Shown piece by piece: positions 14,801 through 21,492 of a stretch of DNA of 34,341 nucleotides (the first letter of the stretch is position 1; each line of letters begins with the position of its first letter). This stretch comes from Candidatus Omnitrophota bacterium (GTDB lineage Bacteria; Omnitrophota; Gorgyraeia; 2-01-FULL-45-10): NCBI GenBank assembly GCA_016935115.1, contig JAFGRN010000060.1, positions 1-34,341 on the forward strand, in the 5' to 3' direction. A program made the translations under genes and the position numbers. The notes under the pieces were generated by a model. It worked only from the letters and a program-made list of their open reading frames with translations, made no database searches and was not told the DNA's origin.

Positions 14801-17445
14801 CATTTATTGAGTCGGAAGATGACAAGGCGGATTTTGAGAAAGCACTCGACAACTATCCCATCATCAAGGAATTTTTGCTCATCATGATAGAACGAGGCAT
14901 AGGCCCTCACCTGACGCAAAGTTATGCTGTATTTAGGCAAGCAGGGGGCGCACACCAATGGCGCGGAAATATCTATAAAGGCACATATACTTCTCACCAT
15001 ATCAGCGAAATGATACATGAGTATATACATGCCGTTTACGACAAGCTCAGCGAAGACCAAAAAAGAGAGATTGAATTATATTTCAGACAGAATCATCCGG
15101 AGCTGGAAAATATATTTAAGAAGAGGTTATATAAAGGGCAAGACGTTAATTATGCAACAGAGGGCCTGGCCTATTATCTTCAGATGGCTTTGGATGGAAA
15201 GCGGGAAAATGCAGGATTTAAGACTGAAGATGGAAAAGTGTTCAGCCTAGTCCTGGCAAACGAAGATCTGGATTTCTTCGAAAAGCTCGGTCTGATTAAC
15301 GAGGGAATGAAAAATAAGATCAAATATCAACTTGCGGAGAAGCAAGGTGATATTGCTCAGCAGCGGATTATTGCGGAAGCTCTCCCCGAGAAAGTGGAAC
15401 AGGCCGCAGAAGTCGATTTCATCGTCGCCAGCGAAGGGCCTGCCGCCGCGCCTGTTATCGAGGTTACGCCGGCCCCGCTTGATGATTTTGTTAAAAATTC
15501 CACCGTATTTAAAAAGATAGCCGATGCCTTGCTCAAAGAAACCGCCGAGAAGGACAAAGAATTTAGTTTGGTTATAAATCCAGGAGATATAACTAATTCC
15601 GGTGCAGATGAGCTCACATCAAAAATAGTTGAGGGTGACTATAATGGGGCAAGAGGTAATAGAGATGCAAACATGGGAGGACTAGAGATTCATACACATC
15701 CTCTATCAGTATGTGCAATCCCAAGCGACGGCGATATTAATATTATGAAAACAAAAAAAGGTGTTGCACATATGATCCTTTGGAATGATGTCATCGTTTA
15801 TGTTAAAAACGCTGAAAACATTGACTATGACAAATATCTTAGCGGAGATATGATCGAACAGCTTCAAAAGAATGCGGTAACTAAAGTATTCAAGATTAAG
15901 CGCGACAGTAATGGCTCAATTATAGATATAAGCGACATAGCCCCCGAGCACTGGTTCTCTGCGATGTTAGGGATGGATGAAGAACAGGCACCATTACAGA
16001 GTAAAAACAGGCTTAAAGATGCTTCAGAAAGAGAAAGCAATCTTATTAAAGGCTATACCAGAGAAGAACTTTGTAAGGAATTTGAAAATATTACCCACGA
16101 AATAAAAAATGCCCATATAAATTTATCTTTAACTTTCAGGCCTTACAGATCAATGGTGGAAGCGAATGAAGCTCTTAAGCAGTTTATCGGTGGACAAGAA
16201 AACTCACGTCAGCTTCTATCCGCAGCGGAAAAATCTATGAAGCCAGGAGTTAAAAATATATCAGACCTTCAACGTATCACTGAAACGCTTAAAATTCTCC
16301 TTGTGAGGCGGTTAGTTATTGTAAAAAAACTGAAGGAAAATAACATTAGCATACCGACTTCCGAACCGGTAAAGGATGTTGCTACGCTTATCGTTATTGC
16401 ACAAAAAGAATACAACTATTTCCTAAAATACGAGATGGCATTGGCTCAGATTAATAACGATTTGGCTAATAATGATGTAGAATCTGCACTTAAGATTGCT
16501 CGGGAAATACTTGCTCAGCAGATACCAGTTTATATGTATATCTTGGGAGGAGGGTGGCAACATGTCGCATTCGAGCCTGCCGCCGCACCGGCGATACTCG
16601 GCGATATGCCGCAGATTGGCGCGGACCCGAGCCTCGAGGAAAGATTGGCGCTCGCGGCTTATGTGGACGGGAAGGCGAAAGAGGCAGGAGTCCGAAAAAC
16701 GCTCTCAGCGATTAAGTCGTCATTAACTGAGCGAAGTCGCGATGTCGAATTGGCGCTCGGAGCGGCGTTGGAGACAAAAGCCCTGGGTTATGTGACGCCC
16801 GAGGATATGAATGTCGTCACCCAATTTGTCGATCTGCGTAAGAGCAGTCCCGCTAATACCGCGACCAAAGAGATATCAAGCTATTTGCGCAAACCCGCCG
16901 GAAAATATAATGGGGCGAACTGTGAATCCGTAATAGGCAAGATAGGCATAGAAGAGAGTGAAAGTGATGCGGAGGAGATAATAAAGACGATTGATCGAAC
17001 GATAGATACTATGAATTCCGGTAAAGATCCCAGGGCTATATTTGAAGTGCCCTCGTGGATGGAAGATCGTTTTCTCGCTGCATGCCGCGCCAAGGGGCTA
17101 TTAAAAGAGAACACCAAAGGAGTCAGTATAATGCTGAATGATCCCAGGATGAGAGTCCAGATTTTGGCCCAGGAAGGAGACCCCGATGTCAGGACTCAAT
17201 TTAAGTTTGGCATCTCGGCGCTCGAATGGGTTCGCAGGGAAGAAAAAGGCATAGCTAGGGAAGATGCCGATAAAGCGCTATTAGACTTGATTGCATTTAT
17301 GGTTGACGGCGATCTGGGCCCTCGCGATCCCGGCTCAATTCTTAAAGATCTGTTATTCAAAGGTGTTATGAAACTTCGCAAGATAGACTGGAGTATCATG
17401 GACAAGGATCGTAAGGCTTGGGAAGCCGTTGCGCAGGCGCTGTAA
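11821..17445 (+). CDS. Giant (up to 1874 aa) exported mosaic protein: N-terminal EreA/ChaN/TIKI-like hydrolase-type module, HExxH metallopeptidase module, JAMM/MPN-type module, C-terminal unknown module
   Basis: Signal/TM segment; IIHIQDAHCNY...NLEGG...LWGIED...ILITGGFHTENL; HEYIH (15016-15030) plus downstream ATEGLAYYL; HTHP-x7-SDGD (15691-15735); Pro/Ala linkers separate modules. Start GTG 11821 or ATG 11854. Confidence 0.75.
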   Translation: MLRKISERDINMNITTRANGISIKSKPFKVMVSLVTLVAFLCNMALPDTARAIEIPSLLSGAAPVPVKELRVDTFTLSEYLGHVSSSWQATDDSGLPVNRLASSPVQNRQTDKLTNRQTIIHIQDAHCNYAAQKRISDIIGYLNEEYGIDTVNLEGGAKGYDLSVFTDIADKAVRDKVSDHFVKEGLVNGAEYFAVNNPGKVRLWGIEDAKLYMENLKIYRDSLMHKEEVDRHLKTLSLILSNLKSKIYPKDLLDFDMKYGAYKAGNLEFKEYLNSLIDIAKGKAIDIKALPNIYLLNQTLEEEGGIDFKKANRERDELIDRIQKKLSRNALEEFVKKTVDFRSEKLSQKEFYSYLMAKFDESEILPAEFRELRKYISYISMYDAIGKDKIMGEIEALESKIRDALCRNDEERQLCALSKNLILLRKIFGITLTKSDYSYYKANEDAFDIRSFTAFIDRNAPLYGITAKLDNNAGNLDQYRRDIGRFYEYSFKRDDAFINNITFQNRQTGKPTNWQTILITGGFHTENLLELFKKQNISYISIMPNFKNYDGYSSPYFKILSGGSVDEVEQAISPYISAMQVPSHLAPIEGAVDAAGLKMFAVKVAIQRIMAEKSINGVSIVKDGKVLVKVGDPTDAEKNSVELDELLSMARAKPVPAAAPVAVPAEPGKSVSAPAALKVTDFGIASDNSVGVTRTQHVAFHEAGRFPDILSDIAATMGAKTRADGKFDLRETVRQAGGRITTVYGEVYITDDGILVVIDSRFQKDHAGRGEQAVYASTNAKAQHEIAELRLWKDFALQNGIATSEDIQSGLLGMKLREWMNDKSVGNAVLAERGRLIGERANEFHNRGLAVEVEYNKVLLGKLYVNKGVVDMLKVLIAGGLRKELSREALTKWIEGITVSSASYIYKNWETAGILYRGTLPNGNEIYILVRMENDKVKSVSINMDHIRGPMYAGAQYLQVPNALAESAAKALASKGIQVSAEIQATGFVVIKPFIESEDDKADFEKALDNYPIIKEFLLIMIERGIGPHLTQSYAVFRQAGGAHQWRGNIYKGTYTSHHISEMIHEYIHAVYDKLSEDQKREIELYFRQNHPELENIFKKRLYKGQDVNYATEGLAYYLQMALDGKRENAGFKTEDGKVFSLVLANEDLDFFEKLGLINEGMKNKIKYQLAEKQGDIAQQRIIAEALPEKVEQAAEVDFIVASEGPAAAPVIEVTPAPLDDFVKNSTVFKKIADALLKETAEKDKEFSLVINPGDITNSGADELTSKIVEGDYNGARGNRDANMGGLEIHTHPLSVCAIPSDGDINIMKTKKGVAHMILWNDVIVYVKNAENIDYDKYLSGDMIEQLQKNAVTKVFKIKRDSNGSIIDISDIAPEHWFSAMLGMDEEQAPLQSKNRLKDASERESNLIKGYTREELCKEFENITHEIKNAHINLSLTFRPYRSMVEANEALKQFIGGQENSRQLLSAAEKSMKPGVKNISDLQRITETLKILLVRRLVIVKKLKENNISIPTSEPVKDVATLIVIAQKEYNYFLKYEMALAQINNDLANNDVESALKIAREILAQQIPVYMYILGGGWQHVAFEPAAAPAILGDMPQIGADPSLEERLALAAYVDGKAKEAGVRKTLSAIKSSLTERSRDVELALGAALETKALGYVTPEDMNVVTQFVDLRKSSPANTATKEISSYLRKPAGKYNGANCESVIGKIGIEESESDAEEIIKTIDRTIDTMNSGKDPRAIFEVPSWMEDRFLAACRAKGLLKENTKGVSIMLNDPRMRVQILAQEGDPDVRTQFKFGISALEWVRREEKGIAREDADKALLDLIAFMVDGDLGPRDPGSILKDLLFKGVMKLRKIDWSIMDKDRKAWEAVAQAL
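12104..12178 (+). repeat. In-frame repeat insertion, copy 1: inverted repeat plus 8-bp (CAAACCGA)n tandem
   Basis: GTTTGCCGGTT (12104-12114) / AACCGGCAAAC (12166-12176); (CAAACCGA)-type units ending CAAACTAT; encodes QNRQTDKLTNRQT. Confidence 0.75.
13331..13372 (+). repeat. In-frame repeat insertion, copy 2 of the same element
   Basis: CCAAAACCGGCAAACCGGCAAACCGACCAACTGGCAAACTAT aligns with copy 1 over about 41 bp with about 5 mismatches; encodes QNRQTGKPTNWQT in the same frame. Confidence 0.75.
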
Positions 17446-17449
17446 GCTG

Positions 17450-17504
17450 GGAGAGATTGCTTCTCCCGCCATCTGTCAACCGTGGGCGGGATCGCAATGA
17501 CGAT
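17450..17504. repeat. Degenerate relative of the CATTGCGAGG inverted-repeat family
   Basis: GAGATTGCTTCTCCCGCC...GGGCGGGATCGCAATGACG, sharing the ATTGCTTC / CGCAATGAC ends with 628-710. Confidence 0.4.
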
Positions 17505-17509
17505 GAGAT

Positions 17510-17570
17510 AAAAAATAGGGACAGTCCCCACCTCGGTAAGATAACCGTCCGGGGACAGTCCCTATTTTTT
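17510..17570. terminator. Bidirectional intrinsic terminator / GGGGACAGTCCC inverted repeat
   Basis: AAAAAATAGGGACAGTCCCC (17510-17529) / GGGGACAGTCCCTATTTTTT (17551-17570): 20-nt arms, one mismatch, A-tract and T-tract on either side. Confidence 0.75.
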
Positions 17571-17606
17571 ATTGCAAATCCGACCGGGATAAGATATAAC
17601 TATACC

Positions 17607-19148
17607 ATGCTTAAAAAGATACTGGCGTTTACTGCGGTATTATTGGTCCTCGTTGCGGCAGCCGCGCCGGCCAATGCCGGTGAAAAAGATGTTGCCAGGC
17701 TCATTTATTTTTATTCGCCCAGCTGTGAGCATTGCGCAAGGGTCAGGGCCAATGTAATTCCTCTCATAGAGAAGTATTACAGCGACAGCCTTGAAGTAGC
17801 CTACAGTGATATCAGCGAGCCCGAAAGTTACAAAGAGCTATTCGACCTTAAGCACAAGTACAGCGACGACGAGAAGACCGTATTTCCGGTGCTCTTCATG
17901 AACGGCCGTTTTATCGACCAGCGGGATATCGAAAGCGGGGGCGATAAGGCCATATTTTCATTCATAAAAGATTCGATAAATTCCCGCGCCGCCGAGAAGA
18001 AGGGCTTTGTCAAGGCGGACATTATCGAGTATTTCAAAAAGATCAAGCCTCTGGCTATTCTGGGAGCCGGCCTTGTAGACGGCGTAAACCCCTGCTCGTT
18101 TACAGTAATAGTATTTTTCCTGTCATTCCTCGCATTACAAAGATATGACCATAAGACGATAACGTGGGCGGGATCCGCATTCATCCTGGCATGTTTCATA
18201 ACATATGTTGCGATAGGGCTGGGTGTACTGGCGCCGCTCTATGCTTTCAAGGGATTCAGGACCGTTACACAGGCCATCAATTCGACTATCGGTGTTCTCA
18301 GCATTGCGTTAGGGGCCCTGTCTCTGTATGATGCTTTGAAATTTATGAAGACAAAGAATCCGGAGGACAGCATACTCCAGCTTCCCAAGAGGGTAAAAAA
18401 CAGTATCCATAGTATCATCGGCAGTGAATACCGGGTTACAAAAGAAGGGGGAGAACAAAAAATAGCGAGATCCTCATCGAAGATATTCTTCGGCGCGTTG
18501 GCGATAGGTTTTTCCGTATCGATACTCGAGTCGATCTGCACGGGGCAGTTATATCTGCCTACCATAATATTTGTCCTGAAGACATCTCCTTATAAGCTGC
18601 AGGCACTGGGCTATCTTTTTGCCTATAATCTTATGTTTATACTTCCGATCTGTGTAATATTCCTTTTTGCGCTGGCGGGAATGACGTCTCACGGTTTTGC
18701 TTCCATCATGAAAAAGTATTTCATCGTGATCAAACTGGCGATGGCGGCGCTCTTTATAGTGCTGGGCGCCTCGCTGGTATGGGCTGAAGAAGCGGACGCC
18801 CCGGCAGTTAACGCTCCGGCGCGGCAGAAGACCCATTCGAATGTTGTCATAGACCCGAACTCCTATGATTTCGGCAAGGTCAAGCAGGGTGAAGTGTTGA
18901 AACATGACTTTATGCTGAAAAATAATGAATCAGAAACCATCACTATTAAGGAAGTAAATACCTCGTGCGCGTGCGCTTCGCCCAAGGTGGACAAGAAGAC
19001 GATAGCTCCGGGGGAATCGGTGCCTGTAGGGATCGTATTTGATACAAGAGGATATTCCGGAATAAAGAAGCGGCAGTTATTCGTCCACACCGATTCCAAG
19101 AAGAACCCGCTCGTTATATTCGAGGTAGAGGCGGATATACAGTGGTGA
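17607..19148 (+). CDS. Thioredoxin-like / CcdA-DsbD-like membrane / DUF1573 fusion protein
   Basis: ATG 17607 preferred over the ORF start 17418 (which lies within the giant ORF and crosses the terminator). Signal peptide, YSPSCEHC (CxxC), VDGVNPCSF...ESICTGQLYLPT membrane Cys pair, C-terminal NSYDFGKVKQGEVLKHDFMLKNNESETITIKEVNTSCACA (DUF1573). Confidence 0.85.
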   Translation: MLKKILAFTAVLLVLVAAAAPANAGEKDVARLIYFYSPSCEHCARVRANVIPLIEKYYSDSLEVAYSDISEPESYKELFDLKHKYSDDEKTVFPVLFMNGRFIDQRDIESGGDKAIFSFIKDSINSRAAEKKGFVKADIIEYFKKIKPLAILGAGLVDGVNPCSFTVIVFFLSFLALQRYDHKTITWAGSAFILACFITYVAIGLGVLAPLYAFKGFRTVTQAINSTIGVLSIALGALSLYDALKFMKTKNPEDSILQLPKRVKNSIHSIIGSEYRVTKEGGEQKIARSSSKIFFGALAIGFSVSILESICTGQLYLPTIIFVLKTSPYKLQALGYLFAYNLMFILPICVIFLFALAGMTSHGFASIMKKYFIVIKLAMAALFIVLGASLVWAEEADAPAVNAPARQKTHSNVVIDPNSYDFGKVKQGEVLKHDFMLKNNESETITIKEVNTSCACASPKVDKKTIAPGESVPVGIVFDTRGYSGIKKRQLFVHTDSKKNPLVIFEVEADIQW

Positions 19149-19178
19149 TGAGGAGCTAACTTTTTTTAACAGAAAAAC

Positions 19179-19206
19179 TTGACAATTTCAAAATACGAGA
19201 TATATT
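19179..19206 (+). promoter_or_regulatory. Sigma70-like promoter for the Cys-rich PKD protein
   Basis: TTGACA (19179-19184), N16, TATATT (19201-19206). Confidence 0.55.
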
Positions 19207-19292
19207 AATATACAGCCTTTGAACACAGGTTTAGGGGCTTGTGATAATATAGGTAATACTATAGATAGTGTAGTGGAATGAAAGGAGGCAGT

Positions 19293-20978
19293 ATGAAGAA
19301 AGCGGTATTATGCATGGCATTGGTCGCGGCATTCGTGACTATGTTGTGCGGCGTCTCGTACTCCGCGTCTGATGCCGAGTGCGGACCGTGTAAAAAATTT
19401 ACAAAATGCATAGGTGAAACGTTCACCTTTGACGCGACAAAGTCCTGCGCCAATACATGCGGGCCTTGTGCTCCGAGACTGTGCTACAGGTGGGATTTTG
19501 GAGACGGTTGCACGGCTGAAGGCGCATGCGTGACTCATTGTTACGAGAATTCGGGTGAATATATGGTGAAACTGACCGTAACCGATGACTCGGGCCTGCC
19601 ATGTGACAGCGACTCCATTACTCAAATGGTAAAAGTAAACTGCCCCCCGAAAGCCATATTTACAGGACCGGATTGCGCTTGCTGTGGAATGGAAGTTACA
19701 TATGATGGTTCCGGTTCTTCAAGTGAGACTTCAAAAGTCTTGAATTATAACTGGTGCTTCAGTGATGGGGCGACTTACGATGGGCCGATTGCGAAGCATA
19801 CCTTTACATGCGGCGGCTGCCAGAAGGTTATGCTTACGGTTGATGACGGCTCATGCAGCAACTGCTGTGTGGATACCGCCTGCATGGACGTAAGGGTAAA
19901 TACCGCTCCTTGCGTGGATGCCGGAAATGATATATGCCTGACCTGCATACCTCAGGGCCAGGATTTCTGCGTAAATCTTAAAGCTTGCGGAAGTGACGCG
20001 GAAGGCGATTGCCTTACCTATATGTGGAATTTCGGCGATGGATCTTCTGCCGAAGGCCAGTGCGTAAGTCACACATATGCCGATCCCGGAAACTACAAAG
20101 TAACGGTGGTTGCCAGCGACGGCTGTAACTCCCCCTGCAGTACCGGTTCGGATTGCTTGACAGTATATTGTTCCAGGCAGCCGTGCGCGGAAGCGGGCGT
20201 AGAGCATGTGATATGCGTCAACACTCAAGCTGAGTTTGACGGCTCGAAGTCTGTAGCCGGTCCCGGAGCTAATTATATATGGGATTTTGGCGATGGCGAA
20301 AAGGCCAACGGCGTAAGGGCCTCGCACGCTTATGATGCGGGCGGACATTATGAAGTCACCCTTACCGTGGAAGACGGCGAATGTTGCTCATATGATTCCA
20401 CCTGCGTAAAGGTGAATGCCGGTCCGGTCGCGGCTCTCTGCGGCCCTGAAGAGGCTTGTACCGGTGAGAACATATCGTTTAATGCCACCGGTTCTTGCGA
20501 TCCTGATGGCGATTGCATAACCTATAATTGGGATTTTGGCGATGGTACGACTTGCGCCAATGGCGGTCCCAAAGTCTGCCATATGTACGAAAAGGGCGGA
20601 AAGTACACCATCACGGTTTCTGTGGATGATGGGATGGGGCTTCCTTGCTCTGCCCACTCGGCAAGCACCAGCGTGACGATAAATGGCCGTCCAACGGCTG
20701 TTATCGCTCCATGTGACGCTTGCTGTGTCGGCAAAGAGATCCTCTGGGATGGTTCGGCTTCGAGCGATCCGGATGGGGATGCGTTGAAGTATTCGTGGGA
20801 TTTCGGAGATGGAGCTACCGCTGAAGGCGCGAAAGCGACCCATGTCTATACCGCGAACGGTAACTACAAGGTCACGCTGAAAGTAGATGACGGCAAAGGC
20901 ACCCCGTGTTCGGTGAATTATTCGATGTATACAGCATGTATACACGAAGGCCCGAAAGCGGATCTTTGCGTTAATTAA
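19293..20978 (+). CDS. Secreted, very Cys-rich protein with about six PKD-like domains
   Basis: AAAGGAGG SD then ATG 19293 (ORF start 19278 lies on the SD); signal peptide; recurrent Y.WDFGDG..A.G....H.Y...G.Y.VTL.V.DG motifs; about 50 Cys in about 560 aa by hand count. Confidence 0.85.
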   Translation: MKKAVLCMALVAAFVTMLCGVSYSASDAECGPCKKFTKCIGETFTFDATKSCANTCGPCAPRLCYRWDFGDGCTAEGACVTHCYENSGEYMVKLTVTDDSGLPCDSDSITQMVKVNCPPKAIFTGPDCACCGMEVTYDGSGSSSETSKVLNYNWCFSDGATYDGPIAKHTFTCGGCQKVMLTVDDGSCSNCCVDTACMDVRVNTAPCVDAGNDICLTCIPQGQDFCVNLKACGSDAEGDCLTYMWNFGDGSSAEGQCVSHTYADPGNYKVTVVASDGCNSPCSTGSDCLTVYCSRQPCAEAGVEHVICVNTQAEFDGSKSVAGPGANYIWDFGDGEKANGVRASHAYDAGGHYEVTLTVEDGECCSYDSTCVKVNAGPVAALCGPEEACTGENISFNATGSCDPDGDCITYNWDFGDGTTCANGGPKVCHMYEKGGKYTITVSVDDGMGLPCSAHSASTSVTINGRPTAVIAPCDACCVGKEILWDGSASSDPDGDALKYSWDFGDGATAEGAKATHVYTANGNYKVTLKVDDGKGTPCSVNYSMYTACIHEGPKADLCVN

Positions 20979-20988
20979 GAAGATAATG

Positions 20989-21020
20989 CCCTCAAGGCCT
21001 GCTTATGCCGGCCTTGAGGG
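20989..21020 (+). terminator. Hairpin between the two Cys-rich genes (terminator or attenuator)
   Basis: CCCTCAAGGCC / GGCCTTGAGGG 11-bp perfect arms followed by TTGTAATTG. Confidence 0.5.
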
Positions 21021-21052
21021 TTGTAATTGTATTAAAACCATAGGAGGGAAGT

Positions 21053-21412
21053 ATGAGGAAAGTGATATTGACGGTCATGGCTATATTTGTGGCCGCGATG
21101 TTTGCGTCAGTAGCTGTTGCCGCTACTTCGAGTCCGTGTACTACATGCGCGAAACCGTGCAACACATGCGCGAAACCGTGCAACACATGCGCGACGCCAT
21201 GTAAGCCGCTTCCGAAAGTCTGTATCGATTGGAGATGGCCCAAAGTTACTCTTGATAAATGCGCCCCGTGCGCCCCGTGCGGACCGGTGTGCGTAATGTA
21301 TAAGAGAGACGCGCTTGGCCAGAAAGTCCCGGTTCAGTCGATGACAGCTGTCGGCGATGCGAACACGGACACGGCTACAAAGTACGAAAATACGCTTATA
21401 TCGGGGAATTAA
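21053..21412 (+). CDS. Small secreted Cys-rich protein with PCxTCAK repeats (119 aa)
   Basis: AGGAGGG SD, signal peptide MRKVILTVMAIFVAAMFASVAVA, then SPCTTCAKPCNTCAKPCNTCATPCKPLPKVC...CAPCAPCGPVC. Confidence 0.7.
   Translation: MRKVILTVMAIFVAAMFASVAVAATSSPCTTCAKPCNTCAKPCNTCATPCKPLPKVCIDWRWPKVTLDKCAPCAPCGPVCVMYKRDALGQKVPVQSMTAVGDANTDTATKYENTLISGN
21134..21196 (+). repeat. 21-bp tandem repeat, 3 copies (ccgtgcaacacatgcgcgaaa)
   Basis: Units at 21134-21154, 21155-21175, 21176-21196; encode PC(T/N)TCAK. Confidence 0.85.
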
Positions 21413-21441
21413 CATCTCTTAAAGCTAAGCGTTAGCTTACG

Positions 21442-21480
21442 ACGGGCAAGAGGCCTCGAAACCTCTTGCCCGTTGTTATT
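21442..21480 (+). terminator. Intrinsic terminator after the Cys-rich genes
   Basis: ACGGGCAAGAGG / CCTCTTGCCCGT then TGTTATT; preceded by a second small hairpin AAGCTAA/TTAGCTT (21422-21438). Confidence 0.7.
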
Positions 21481-21492
21481 GCGCGGAAATTC

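Noticed and set aside
17418-17606. N-terminal extension of the thioredoxin-CcdA ORF
   Set aside because: It overlaps the end of the giant ORF and reads through the repeat and terminator; ATG 17607 is followed directly by a signal peptide.
20388-20945. 185-aa and neighbouring minus-strand ORFs opposite the PKD protein
   Set aside because: Periodic shadow of the PKD repeats; the repeating pattern derives from the plus strand.
21134-21196. CRISPR array
   Set aside because: Contiguous 21-bp tandem units with no spacers, coding for PCxTCAK inside an ORF.
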